This document shows positions 56,042 through 64,000 of a stretch of 64,000 bases of DNA, piece after piece. This DNA comes from Rhizobium bangladeshense (GTDB lineage: Bacteria > Pseudomonadota > Alphaproteobacteria > Rhizobiales > Rhizobiaceae), in assembly GCF_017357245.1 (NCBI RefSeq), contig NZ_CP071616.1, positions 62,001-126,000 of the forward strand, written 5' to 3'. The translations under genes and the position numbers were made by a program. The stretch's first letter is position 1, and every line of letters starts with the position of its first letter. Below the pieces are notes generated by a model. The model did no database searches. It was not told the origin of the DNA and was given only the letters and a program-made list of their open reading frames with translations.

Positions 56042-57893
56042 AACATTCCCACGGCTGAAAATGGGACGTGCGGTCGCTGCCCTGCTACTGCTTGCGGTTT
56101 TGTCGACGGCAGCGCTCGTTCATCTCGTGTGGTATCACGCAGCGACCCAGAACATCGAAGCGGTAGTGGCCAGCCTGGACGCTCAGAGCACCGCTGCGGT
56201 TCGCAATGAGCTAGCCTCAAACCTGGCCTTGGTATCGAGCAGCGCCGAGATCGTCAGATCTGTCTTCTTTCAGGGTGCGATCAGGCCAGACGACGAGGTG
56301 AAGCGTGAGTTCCTGTTCCTGTCGCTGCTTCGTGAGCAGCCGGCAATCACCTGGATCGGCTTCGGCTTCCCCGATGGCCGCTTCTTCGGCGCGCATGCGC
56401 TGCCGGATGGTAAGATCGAAATGGTGGAGATCGGCCAGGCACCGCCGGGAAAGTCGCGTCCTTTGCGCCGCGATCTCTATAGGCCGATCCCCGGAGACAT
56501 CTTTTTCGAAAATCGCCTGAAGGCCGAGAGCGTCTACGTTCCGGAGGGCTCGCCATGGTACAGACTTGGCCGGACCAGCGCGGAGCCGGCATGGAGTTTC
56601 GTCAATATCCTTCCAAACGGCTTCGAACCGGCCATCGTAGTCTCGAAGAAGGTCGAGGTATTCGGGCATTTCGAGGGGGTGGTGATGGTGGCGGTCAGCC
56701 TGCATCGGCTGTCGGCCATTCTAGGAGGGCTCAAGATACCTGAAGGCAGCAAGGCCTTCGTGCTGGCGCGGGATGACGCGGTACTCGCGACATCCGAGCC
56801 CACCGACGGTCTCGTCGCTGCCCATCTCAAGGATTTCGCCGCGTCTGATGCCCTGGCGGCGGCAGTCGCCCTGGCCACGGGGAGGGACGAGGCTGATCGC
56901 TCCCGCATGCAGGTAGCAAGCAAGTCCCTCGGTCCGATCTTCGTGTCATCTGGCAAGTTGCCGTTCGAGGACTGGCGGCTGGTCACCGCAATACCGCGGG
57001 CTACTTTTGCCGGCGATATCGATGCCAATACCGAGAGACTGATTTTCATCATCGGGGGAATTGCCGTGTTGGCGGCCGTGACGGCGGTCCTTTTTGCCAG
57101 GATTCTCTTCTCTCGGCCACTATCGCGCCTTGCCGAGCAGCTGCACATGATCGAGAGGTTTGAGCTCGACGCCGTGCACCATCGACCGGCGCTGTTGACC
57201 GAACTCGATGAGTTCTCCTCCGCCCTCAAGCGCATGTCGAGCGGCCTTTCCGCGTTTGCCCGCTTCATGCCGGTCGAGGTCGTTCGTCCCCTTGTCGATG
57301 GCGGTGTCCAGCCCCGACCAGGGGGCGAGCTCAGGGAGCTAACGGTGCTGTTTGCCGACCTGCCGGGGTTCACGGAACTCACGGAAGAGCTCGGCGCGGG
57401 TGTCGAACCAAGCCTGACGCGCTTTCTGACCCTTTCAATTGCCGCTATTCATGCCGAGGGCGGCACAGTCGACAAATTCATTGGGGATGCAGTAATGGCG
57501 ATCTGGAATGCGCCCGGCGATGAACCGGATCACGCATTGCGCGCGTGCCGCGCCGCGTCGGCGATTCGTGACGCGATGCATGCCATGGCGCCGATCGCGC
57601 CCAAGCACGATGCGATTCGCGTTCGTATCGGTATCAACACGGGTGTAGCGCTTGTCGGCAATATCGGCTCGACAGAACGCCTGAGCTATACGGCGATCGG
57701 CGACGCCGTCAATCTCGCCAGCCGGCTCGTTGGCGTGGCCAAGGACAAAGGCGTGGAGATTGCGTTGAGCGACGAAACTTTTCGGAGGACGCATGGCCTT
57801 CTCGATGCGAGGCTGCTTGGCTGCGTCCGCATACGGGGAAAGATGACGCCGGTCCGTGTGCACACGATCGACCCGGTGGTTCCGGCGGACTGA
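56031..57893 (+). CDS. Membrane-bound class III adenylate cyclase with extracytoplasmic sensor
   Basis: A 620-residue receptor cyclase. TM1 (about 12-30) and TM2 (about 336-358) enclose a Cache-like periplasmic domain of about 300 residues (IGFGFPDGRFFGAHALPDG, VSKKVEVFGHFEGVVMVAV). A HAMP-like linker leads to the cyclase domain (about 405-600). The metal Asp pair lies in LFADLPGFTELTEELG (near 442) and KFIGDAVMAIWNAPGD (near 488); the substrate-binding Lys is in VDKFIGD, and the transition-state region IGDAVNLASRL is intact. An upstream sensor plus a working catalytic core suggest it turns an envelope signal, perhaps metal or redox, into cAMP; the signal is inferred only from the buf neighbours. 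Confidence 0.9.
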   Translation: MNARTFPRLKMGRAVAALLLLAVLSTAALVHLVWYHAATQNIEAVVASLDAQSTAAVRNELASNLALVSSSAEIVRSVFFQGAIRPDDEVKREFLFLSLLREQPAITWIGFGFPDGRFFGAHALPDGKIEMVEIGQAPPGKSRPLRRDLYRPIPGDIFFENRLKAESVYVPEGSPWYRLGRTSAEPAWSFVNILPNGFEPAIVVSKKVEVFGHFEGVVMVAVSLHRLSAILGGLKIPEGSKAFVLARDDAVLATSEPTDGLVAAHLKDFAASDALAAAVALATGRDEADRSRMQVASKSLGPIFVSSGKLPFEDWRLVTAIPRATFAGDIDANTERLIFIIGGIAVLAAVTAVLFARILFSRPLSRLAEQLHMIERFELDAVHHRPALLTELDEFSSALKRMSSGLSAFARFMPVEVVRPLVDGGVQPRPGGELRELTVLFADLPGFTELTEELGAGVEPSLTRFLTLSIAAIHAEGGTVDKFIGDAVMAIWNAPGDEPDHALRACRAASAIRDAMHAMAPIAPKHDAIRVRIGINTGVALVGNIGSTERLSYTAIGDAVNLASRLVGVAKDKGVEIALSDETFRRTHGLLDARLLGCVRIRGKMTPVRVHTIDPVVPAD

Positions 57894-57911
57894 AGGGAGC
57901 GTGACTTGACC

Positions 57912-58298
57912 ATGCTGCTGCTCACGATGCTGATTTGGTTGCAGGTCAAGCATTTCATGGCTGACTATGTGCTGCAGGCCGAATGGATGATTGGCGGCAA
58001 AGGGAACCTGAGGAAAGCCGGGCCCTATGCCCACGCGGGCATCCACGCCGTCGCCACCACGCCAATCCTCTGGCTTTCAATCAAGGATTCTAGCTGGATT
58101 GTTGTCATTGCCTGCGGCGAGTTTCTGGTCCATTTCCTGATAGACCATCTGAAGGCCATCCACGGTCATCGTCAGCCGCACCCTATGAATACGCGTTCAT
58201 TTTGGGTGCTGCATGGTGCCGATCAGCTGGCTCATCATCTCACCTATTCGGCGATTTTGGCTATTACGTTCTGGCATGGTAACCTCCCCAACGGATAA
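57912..58298 (+). CDS. DUF3307 membrane protein
   Basis: A 128-residue integral membrane protein with about four hydrophobic segments. The family pattern is LQVKHFMADYVLQAEWM, then GIHAVATTPILWLS and ILWLSIKDSSW, FLIDHLKA and LHGADQLAHHLTYSAIL, rich in conserved His and Asp that could bind metal. The ATG at 57912 is 18 bases after the cyclase stop; a TTG at 57906 with better ribosome-site spacing is an alternative. It is the last gene of the buf operon. DUF3307 function is unknown. Confidence 0.87.
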   Translation: MLLLTMLIWLQVKHFMADYVLQAEWMIGGKGNLRKAGPYAHAGIHAVATTPILWLSIKDSSWIVVIACGEFLVHFLIDHLKAIHGHRQPHPMNTRSFWVLHGADQLAHHLTYSAILAITFWHGNLPNG

Positions 58299-59203
58299 AG
58301 CCCTCATAATCCTCTTATTCCTCATAGGTGCGAAGATATGTGCTCTCGCTGCGAAGGTCGTCAGCAAGAGCTGTCGTGACGAAAAGAACCAGCAATCTCG
58401 TTCTTCGCCATTCACCCTTGCCGCCGGTATGGCGGTGGGATTGCAGCAGACCGCCGCCGGCTAAACCCTCGAACCTGAATTGAATGCGGTTGCTGGCCGA
58501 CATGACCGCGGTCGCCGAAATAGCCCGCGTCCCGCCTTCTTCCACCCACGTTTCAGGCGCGTCGCCTGTTCGGCGGCGAACATGATCGAGTAGGGGAAAT
58601 AGAGAAAGTCGATATGCACTCAGTCCGGTCGCATACCCTGTTCGAGGAATGCGCGATAAACGCCCCACATGGCTTCGGGATAGGGCTTGTCCTTGCGGGC
58701 ATAATTCACGAGGTAATCCGCATTCCTGCGTTTCGGGAGGACGAGGATGCCCACCTCGCCACGAACGAGCTTAGCTTCCCACAGCATTGCCTGCGCCGGA
58801 TCGTTCGCCATTTCGCCGCATGTCGGAACGTGCGCGCGCCCGTCGAGCAGCTGACGCCAGCGCGAGTTCAGGACCCCCGCCCGCGCCGCTGGCAAAGGAG
58901 TCATGGTCCAGATGCCGATGTCGTAGGTACCGCTCGGCGAGCGGTTCCATAAATGGCCTTTATGCCTCAACGCATTGATTTCGTTGAAGCGGCGATTGTT
59001 TCTTGAGGATCACTGGTTCAAATCCTTTCAACTGCACCAACCCAAACTCGGCTGCAGTTCCACGAATCCAGCACACGAAAATCATCTCCAGATCCGGCGG
59101 CCTAAGAAACCTGAATCGCTATCTCGGCTGCTCTCGACCCGGACGCGACTGTGGCCGTCGACTATATGGCTGCGGAACAGCGCAGCCAGGACTTCCGCGC
59201 CGT
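58299..59203. other. About 900 bp of decayed sequence
   Basis: Only broken frames are seen. On the minus strand 58620-58970 (116 codons) reads VPTCGEMANDPAQAMLWEAKL and EVGILVLPKRRNADYLVNYA, plausibly part of a real protein, and a following frame (58315-58600) reads WVEEGGTRAISATAVMSASN; the two could be one gene broken by a stop near 58620. A tRNA-3'-end-like string lies at 59015-59039. I recognise no family. Confidence 0.35.
59015..59039 (+). other. tRNA 3'-end-like fragment
   Basis: GGTTCAAATCC then 12 bases and ACCA gives the T-loop, T-stem, seven-base acceptor strand, discriminator and CCA at exactly the right distances for a tRNA 3' end. However, no matching 5' half is found and the T-stem does not pair fully, so at most it is a remnant, for example an attachment-site scar. 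Confidence 0.2.
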
Positions 59204-59731
59204 CTAGAATCCGCGCTCCTGGAGCAAAGCGGCCAAAGCCTCGTCAGGCCAACCCGCCATCTCGAACAGCGCCTCATAAGGATTGCACGTCTCGAGACCG
59301 AGCGTAGCTGCAAATGCGGGCTCGGTTTTCATGCCGCCGCCTCGAAGCTGCATGACGGCCGCGCGGAAGCGGCTTCCACCGATTCCAAGGAGCCTATGCT
59401 CGACCTGAAAATGCTTCCAGCCATGCTGCTCGGGCACCGGCAGAGCTTGACCAAACAGTTCGAACGTCCAGTCAGCGGCTGCAAACACGGCGATGATCGG
59501 CTTTTCTCTACCGGTCCACTGCCGGACAGAAAATTCATCGCACGTGGAATAGGCGTCCCAAACGGTCTGGGTGAATACCTGTGGATCTGGAGCAAAGCAG
59601 AGGATGTCTAGATCGCTGGTGGGCAGATCGAGGCCGAGTGGCGGCGTACCCGCGACATGGGGATCGAATGGAGCCAAGGTTTCCAGAAGATTTATCCGGC
59701 TCAACGCTTCCATAAAGTAAGGTCTTTTCAT
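59204..59731 (-). CDS. DUF4269 protein (nucleotidyltransferase-like)
   Basis: A 175-residue protein. INLLETLAPFDPHVAGTPPLGLD and SDLDILCF match the opening of DUF4269 and its nucleotidyltransferase-like SDLD motif (metal-binding Asp at about 39 and 41). Conserved parts EFSVRQW, IIAVFAAADWTFELFGQALPV, QHGWKHFQVEHRLL and KTEPAFAATLGL follow. ATG 59731 was chosen; the frame extends to 59761. It is alone, divergent from the SDR fragment at 59809. Function unknown. Confidence 0.8.
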   Translation of the reverse strand: MKRPYFMEALSRINLLETLAPFDPHVAGTPPLGLDLPTSDLDILCFAPDPQVFTQTVWDAYSTCDEFSVRQWTGREKPIIAVFAAADWTFELFGQALPVPEQHGWKHFQVEHRLLGIGGSRFRAAVMQLRGGGMKTEPAFAATLGLETCNPYEALFEMAGWPDEALAALLQERGF

Positions 59732-59808
59732 GGATTCAAATTTATCCGAGAGACGGATCATTGCAAAGCGTATCGCCTTGCACCCGTCGATGCGACGAAG
59801 CCATCTTT

Positions 59809-60020
59809 GTGTCGCCGGTCATGCGATGGATAGCCGATGGGCAGTCGAAGACCGCAAACGCGCTGGTTGCGGTCGCGCTCGACAAGCGGGGCCAACAGGA
59901 CGGCGTCCGTGCCTTTTCTCTTCATCCCGGGCAGATTCTACCGATCTCGCGCGCCATCTGCGAGGCCGCGGGGTGCGAGGAGCTGTTTCGAGAAATCGCA
60001 TGGCGAGACCACTGGTCTAC
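59809..60020 (+). pseudogene. SDR-family fragment with a frameshift
   Basis: About 45 residues from VMRWIADGQSKTANALVAV to AFSLHPGQILP match the active-site half of retinol-dehydrogenase-like SDRs (YGQSKTAN and the HPG loop). At about 59940 the match moves to another frame, TDLARHLRGRG, as in SDRs after the HPG loop. The catalytic Tyr of YxxxK is Asp (IADGQSK), and no nucleotide-binding half is found, so this is a dead remnant. Confidence 0.65.
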
Positions 60021-60344
60021 TCGCCAATGGTTTGGTTCTCCAGACCAAGTCACAATATCCATCCTACTTGCCGCTTTGTAAAAAATACTCAAGGATGCAG
60101 ATCGTAGCCAGGGTATGCTAAGTATACATATAATGCAGATTCTCTGCTTTGCAGCTATAAGGAGACATATATTGATACAACTCAATTAAAAACGAATTTT
60201 ACTGATGAGATTTTGAAGGGATTCCCAAAAATTGATTGTGGATTCACTGGCATTTTAGCCGTCAATTGTGAAGCAAAACGATCACCCATCCATCGGCGCA
60301 AGCCGGAGAACAATCGTCCGCCATGAACGGATACGGGATAATCG

Positions 60345-61334
60345 ATGACAGAAACGAAATCACATGAACTGGCCGATCCCGGCCGACGCGACCTGCTTGC
60401 CCTTGGGCTCGGAGCGACGACGCTGGCCCTATTGCCGAGCTCGCCGGCCGCAGCGCAATCAACCCCAGCTCAAAACTCAATCTTTGAAAGGAACCAAAGC
60501 ATGGCCACCGTCACCACACGCGACGGCGTCGAGATCTTCTACAAGGACTGGGGTCCGAAGACCGCCCAGCCCATCATGTTCCATGGCTGGCCGCTATCGT
60601 CCGATGACTGGGACACGCAGATGCTGTTCTTCCTGCAGCACGGTTATCGCGTCGTGGCGCACGACCGGCGCGGGCACGGGCGCTCGGCACAGGTGAGCGA
60701 GGGCCATGACATGGACCATTATGCCGCCGACGCAGCAGCGGTCGTCGAGCATCTCGACCTCAGGAATGTCGTGCATATCGGCCACTCCACCGGCGGCGGC
60801 GAGGCGACGCATTACGTGGCCAAACACGGGCAGCCGCAAGGCAGGGTCGCCAAGCTGATCATTATCGGTGCGGTCCCCCCGATTATGGTGAAAACGGCAG
60901 CCAATCCCGGCGGCTTGCCGATCGAGGTCTTCGACGGACTGCGTAAGGCGCTGGCCGACAACCGTTCCAAATTCTACGTCGATCTGCCGTCGGGTCCTTT
61001 CTACAGCTTCAACCGGCCTGGCGCGCAGCCGATCCAGGCTGTCATCAACAATTGGTGGCGACAGGGCATGATGGGCGGCGCCAAGGCGCATTATGACGGC
61101 ATCAAGGCCTTCTCCGAGACCGATTTCACGGAAGACCTGAAGATCATCACCGTACCTACTCTGGTTATGCATGGTGACGACGATCAGATCGTGCCGATCG
61201 CGGACTCCGCGCTTCTGTCGGCAAAGCTGCTGAAGAACAGCACGCTGAAGGTCTACGAGAAGTTTCCCCACGGCATGTGCACGACCCATGCCGATGTGGT
61301 GAATCCCGATCTCCTGGCCTTTGTGAAGGCGTGA
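60345..61334 (+). CDS. Alpha/beta hydrolase, non-haem chloroperoxidase type, with Tat signal
   Basis: A 329-residue hydrolase. Residues 14-45 look like a Tat signal: [19 protein letters not shown], cleaved after AAAQ. The mature enzyme has [13 protein letters not shown] (oxyanion), the nucleophile Ser in [12 protein letters not shown], the Asp in [11 protein letters not shown] and the His in FPHGMCTTH, all as in cofactor-free chloroperoxidases. A second in-frame ATG at 60501, preceded by AAAGGAA, would give the usual cytosolic form starting [13 protein letters not shown]. First gene of a four-gene group; the preceding 263 bp hold no gene. Confidence 0.9.
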   Translation: MTETKSHELADPGRRDLLALGLGATTLALLPSSPAAAQSTPAQNSIFERNQSMATVTTRDGVEIFYKDWGPKTAQPIMFHGWPLSSDDWDTQMLFFLQHGYRVVAHDRRGHGRSAQVSEGHDMDHYAADAAAVVEHLDLRNVVHIGHSTGGGEATHYVAKHGQPQGRVAKLIIIGAVPPIMVKTAANPGGLPIEVFDGLRKALADNRSKFYVDLPSGPFYSFNRPGAQPIQAVINNWWRQGMMGGAKAHYDGIKAFSETDFTEDLKIITVPTLVMHGDDDQIVPIADSALLSAKLLKNSTLKVYEKFPHGMCTTHADVVNPDLLAFVKA

Positions 61335-61343
61335 GTCAGCGCA

Positions 61344-61366
61344 GGCCGGCGTCCGGGGCGCCGGCC
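61344..61366 (+). other. Intercistronic stem-loop after the hydrolase gene
   Basis: GGCCGGCG and CGCCGGCC form a perfect 8-bp stem with a 7-base loop, nine bases after the hydrolase stop and 30 before the next start. No T-run follows, so it may tune downstream expression rather than terminate. Confidence 0.5.
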
Positions 61367-61396
61367 TCCGGCCAGCGTTTCAATGGAGACAAGTTC

Positions 61397-62149
61397 ATGA
61401 AAATCGTCGTTATCGGCGGCAGCGGACTGATCGGGTCGCGCACCGTCACCCTGCTGCGCCAAACGGGTCACGAAGTGTTCGCCGCCTCGCCCAGCACGGG
61501 TGTCAACATGCTCACCGGCGAAGGGCTCTCGGAAGCCCTTGCCGACGCGGAAGTGGTCGTCGATGTTGCCAACTCGCCCTCGTTCGAACCACAAGCGGTG
61601 CTCACCTTCTTCGAAACCTCAGGCCGGAATCTGCTGGCGGCTGAACGTGCGGCGGGTGTGCGCCACCATGTTGCTCTGTCGATCGTCGGCACAGACCGCA
61701 TGCCCGACAACGGCTATTTCCAGGCCAAGGTGGCACAGGAGAAGCTTGTCGAAGGCTCGGGCATTCCCTTCAGCATCGTGCGCGCCACCCAGTTCATGGA
61801 ATTCCTCGGCGCCATCGCCGATACCAGTGTTGTCGATGGAACCGTCCGCCTGCCGGACGGTCTGTCCCAGCCGATTGCCGCGGACGATGTGGCAGCTATC
61901 ATAGCAGAAACGGCTACCGGCGCTCCGCGGGGCAAGCATTTCGATATCGCGGGCCCCGACCGGGCGCCTTTCGACCGGATCATTGCGCGCTATCTTGAGG
62001 CGATCGGCGACGGCCGACGCGTCGTGAGCGATCCGCAGGCGCGATATTTCGGCGGCACCTTCGTGGAGACCTCGCTGGTGCCGCTTGGCGAAGCGAGACT
62101 CGGTCGCATCTCGCTCGACGATTGGCTGCGCGGCCACCGACCCACCTGA
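61397..62149 (+). CDS. NmrA/SDR-like NAD(P)-binding protein
   Basis: A 250-residue atypical SDR. The Rossmann motif is IGGSGLIGSRTV (about 6-17), followed by VVVDVANSPSFEP and the segment LSIVGTDRMPDNGYFQAKV in place of a classical YxxxK (Tyr-x-x-x-Lys is in YFQAK). FSIVRATQFMEFLG and ETATGAPRGKHFDIAGP follow. Such proteins act as quinone reductases or redox sensors. ATG 61397 after GGAG; the frame stays open upstream into the previous gene. Confidence 0.88.
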   Translation: MKIVVIGGSGLIGSRTVTLLRQTGHEVFAASPSTGVNMLTGEGLSEALADAEVVVDVANSPSFEPQAVLTFFETSGRNLLAAERAAGVRHHVALSIVGTDRMPDNGYFQAKVAQEKLVEGSGIPFSIVRATQFMEFLGAIADTSVVDGTVRLPDGLSQPIAADDVAAIIAETATGAPRGKHFDIAGPDRAPFDRIIARYLEAIGDGRRVVSDPQARYFGGTFVETSLVPLGEARLGRISLDDWLRGHRPT

Positions 62150-62173
62150 CGCTTGCAACTTCAAGGATATGCG

Positions 62174-62593
62174 ATGAAATACTATTTTTTCCCATTGCTC
62201 TTGGCTGCCGGCTACGCTGTGCCTGCATTCGCCGATAATGTGCAAGGCGCCAAGAACGCGAAGATTACACTTGTCTACGAGCATGCGCTGCCAGATGTGC
62301 CCGGCAAAAGCATTCGGGGCGTTCTCGTCGAATATGGTCCCGGCGGCTACTCTCCGGCACACACGCATGCGAAGTCGGCGATCATCTATGCGACGGTCCT
62401 GGAAGGCGCCGTGAAGAGCCAGATCAACGGAGGGCCGGTCCGGACCTTCAAGGCCGGCGAGAGCTTCACGGAATTGCCGGGCGACCACCACGGCGTCAGT
62501 GCAAATGCCAGTGACAAGGAGCCGTCTAAACTGCTGGCGGTGTTCGTCGTCAATACCGACGAGAAGGTGCTGACCATCCCGGATCAGAAGTGA
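62174..62593 (+). CDS. Exported cupin-domain protein
   Basis: A 139-residue protein with a signal peptide (YYFFPLLLAAGYAVPAFA, cleaved at about 20). The cupin core is VLVEYGPGGYSPAHTHAKSA (metal HxH near 65-67), then YATVLEGAVKSQINGGPV, ESFTELPGDHHGVSANAS with more His. AAGGA precedes ATG 62174. In its operon it would act in the periplasm beside the Tat-exported hydrolase. It belongs to a different cupin subgroup from the protein at 48215. Confidence 0.88.
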   Translation: MKYYFFPLLLAAGYAVPAFADNVQGAKNAKITLVYEHALPDVPGKSIRGVLVEYGPGGYSPAHTHAKSAIIYATVLEGAVKSQINGGPVRTFKAGESFTELPGDHHGVSANASDKEPSKLLAVFVVNTDEKVLTIPDQK

Positions 62594-62651
62594 CGTGCAG
62601 CCGCCGCTCGCCATCCGCGGGCGGCCCATCCAGCAAGAACCGGAGTCGACC

Positions 62652-63299
62652 ATGACTGAAACTGCCAGTCGGATGCTTGCCGGCGTGTCCGTTCCCGACA
62701 CACCGCTCGTAAACAAGGCGATCGACTACGCGCGTGAAAACTGCGAGCCCTATCTGTTCAACCACGTAATCCGTTCCTGGCTGTTCGCGGCGCGGCTTGG
62801 GCAGATCGATAGCATCGACCACGATGCGGAAGTCGTTGCCGTCGGGACACTGCTCCACGACATCACGCTGAACGCAAGGTTCGCCGGACCCCGCCGTTTC
62901 GAGGTGGAAGGGGCGGATCTTGCGCGAACATTCGCGACGCAAAGCGGTGTCGAAGGTCGTCGCGCCCAACTGATCTGGGACAGCGTCGCTCTCAACTCGA
63001 CACCTTCGATCGGTCTGTACAAGGAACCGGAGGTCGCGCTCTGCACCGCCGGGATCGGCCTCGATGTCATCGGTTGGCGCTACGACGCTCTTCCCCCTGC
63101 CGAGATGGCGAGGATCGTTTCGGAGTTTCCCAGACTGGGAATGAAGCGGAAGATGACGAAGTGCTTTTGCTGCATCGTCGAGAAGAATCCAGAGACGACA
63201 TATGACAACTTCGCGCGGGATTTCGGCGAACGCTTCGTTCAGGGCTACGAAGCTCCCTCGGTCGTGGATCTCGTCCTGAACGCCCCCTTCGACGAATGA
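62652..63299 (+). CDS. HD-domain protein, cyanamide-hydratase-like
   Basis: A 215-residue HD-domain protein. The metal motif is seen as FNHVIRSWLFAA (first His) and GTLLHDITLN (HD pair near 77-78). Further family patches are EGADLARTFA, WDSVALNSTPSIG and GIGLDVIGWRYDALP. These resemble cyanamide hydratase and its relatives, which are HD proteins without phosphatase activity. ATG 62652 is used; the frame is open upstream to 62595. It ends the four-gene group and nothing terminator-like follows. Confidence 0.82.
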   Translation: MTETASRMLAGVSVPDTPLVNKAIDYARENCEPYLFNHVIRSWLFAARLGQIDSIDHDAEVVAVGTLLHDITLNARFAGPRRFEVEGADLARTFATQSGVEGRRAQLIWDSVALNSTPSIGLYKEPEVALCTAGIGLDVIGWRYDALPPAEMARIVSEFPRLGMKRKMTKCFCCIVEKNPETTYDNFARDFGERFVQGYEAPSVVDLVLNAPFDE

Positions 63300-63345
63300 G
63301 ATCCTGCTGCGGCTCTCCGACCGCCAGCCTCCTCCCGGTAGCCGG

Positions 63346-63732
63346 TCAGGGGGCCGTCAATTGATGCTCATATTTGAGCATCCAGTCGCGCATCTCGCGG
63401 AGCATCGGCATCAGGTCGATGCCGGCCTGCGACAGCTCATATTCCACACGCGGCGGAATCTCCGCGAAGGCGTTGCGGATCACGATGCCGTTGTTGGCGA
63501 GATCTCGCAGCTGTTCGGTCAGCATATGCTGGGTCACCCCCGGTAGCCGTCGGCGCAGTTCGCCGAACCGGAGCGGCCCTTCGACCAGGATGCAGACGAT
63601 TTCGATCTTCCACTTGCCCGTGATGGCGCGAATGGCTCGTTGGAAGCGCAGGATATCGATCGGCTCCGGGCCTGTGCATCCGGCGCATTCGCCTTCGTCG
63701 TAGACACGTGGCTCAATGGTCTGATTTTTCAT
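63346..63732 (-). CDS. HxlR-family transcriptional regulator
   Basis: A 128-residue winged-helix regulator. The core WKIEIVCILVEGPLRFGELRRRL, then VTQHMLTEQLRDLANNGIV and the wing RVEYELSQAG, is classic HxlR (split readings). A Cys-rich N terminus, ECAGCTGPEP, gives a CxxC pair near residues 16-19, as in thiol-based sensors of this family. ATG 63732 is chosen; the frame opens at 63801. It converges on the HD gene and is divergent (82 bp) from the truncated reductase gene, its likely target. Confidence 0.9.
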   Translation of the reverse strand: MKNQTIEPRVYDEGECAGCTGPEPIDILRFQRAIRAITGKWKIEIVCILVEGPLRFGELRRRLPGVTQHMLTEQLRDLANNGIVIRNAFAEIPPRVEYELSQAGIDLMPMLREMRDWMLKYEHQLTAP

Positions 63733-63814
63733 ACTGGGTCCGAAAATCCATCCTACTTGATAATTCCATATAACAGCTCGATGTTGCGGTAAAGCAAACA
63801 ATCAGAGTGATGTT

Positions 63815-64000
63815 ATGAGCAAGATTTTGGTTACAGGTGGTTCTGGTTTTGTCGGCAGCCACGTCGCTGCAAAGCTTCTGAAGGAAGGTCACGAGGTTCG
63901 TACGACAATACGGAGCGCCCGCCGCGAAGCCGAAGTTCGGTCGATGGTGCGCAATGGTGGTGCCGAATCCGACCAGGCGCTTTCTTTCAGCCAGACCGAT
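63815..64000 (+). CDS. NAD-dependent epimerase/reductase, truncated by the window end
   Basis: Only the first 62 residues are present. ILVTGGSGFVGSHVAAKLL and GHEVRTTIRSARR give an extended-SDR Rossmann start, like dihydroflavonol-4-reductase or aldehyde reductases. It faces the HxlR regulator. The end of the gene lies outside the window. Confidence 0.85.
   Translation, partial: MSKILVTGGSGFVGSHVAAKLLKEGHEVRTTIRSARREAEVRSMVRNGGAESDQALSFSQTD

Noticed and set aside
58981..59039. Functional tRNA gene
   Set aside because: Only a 3'-end-like string is present; the T-stem does not pair and no anticodon or D-arm can be folded upstream.

Overview
The window is GC-rich DNA of an alphaproteobacterium, most likely a Rhizobium of the leguminosarum/etli type. 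I infer this from gene content (NodT-like outer-membrane lipoprotein, ugp-type and BMP-type transport operons, DUF982, DUF302 and DUF3307 proteins) and from many ATGA or GTGA gene overlaps; no rRNA, intact tRNA, replication gene, insertion sequence or CRISPR array is visible, so I cannot say whether this is chromosome, chromid or plasmid.

1-4624: an RND efflux adaptor (cut by the window start) faces a CpxRA-like response regulator/kinase pair and a TolC/NodT-type outer-membrane lipoprotein. 4642-20578: a branched-chain amino-acid degradation locus. The minus arm (isovaleryl-CoA dehydrogenase, methylcrotonyl-CoA carboxylase subunits, MaoC hydratase, CitE-like lyase) takes isovaleryl-CoA to acetoacetate and acetyl-CoA. 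The plus arm (SDR, thiolase, acyl-CoA dehydrogenase, all four branched-chain 2-oxoacid dehydrogenase genes) makes the acyl-CoAs and handles the isoleucine branch. A Phd/PemK-like toxin-antitoxin pair and an AraC regulator sit between the arms. 20772-22965: an NfeD-slipin membrane pair, flanked by a decayed copy of the 3' end of the E3 gene.

23525-30098: an ugp-like ABC importer operon with glycerophosphodiesterase, DeoR regulator and HAD phosphatase, preceded by two palindromic operator candidates. 30181: a NUDIX hydrolase. 30810-38986: a purine operon on the minus strand, with a BMP-family nucleoside importer, 8-oxoguanine deaminase, a GST, and a Rieske oxygenase split into separate catalytic and [2Fe-2S] proteins. 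39118-46129: small genes and remnants around a SoxR gene facing an SDR-QueA-paralogue pair, with a near-ideal SoxR box between them, then a DMT exporter/Lrp pair. 46341-51920: DUF302, MFS, cupin and LysR genes, then bdhA and a patatin-like lipase, ended by a strong terminator.

52132-58298: a bufferin (copper-related RiPP) operon: BufA1 precursor, BufB (MNIO) and BufC in one continuous reading frame, DoxX, followed by an NDH-2-like dehydrogenase, a membrane adenylate cyclase and a DUF3307 protein. 58299-60344 is a decayed stretch with a DUF4269 gene and a frameshifted SDR fragment. 60345-63299 is a redox/detoxification-type operon (Tat-exported hydrolase, NAD(P)-binding protein, cupin, HD protein), next to an HxlR regulator that faces a truncated epimerase/reductase gene at the window end.

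The items most worth following are the bufferin operon with its bufB-bufC read-through, the MaoC/CitE version of leucine breakdown, the split Rieske oxygenase in a purine operon, and the SoxR-controlled QueA paralogue.
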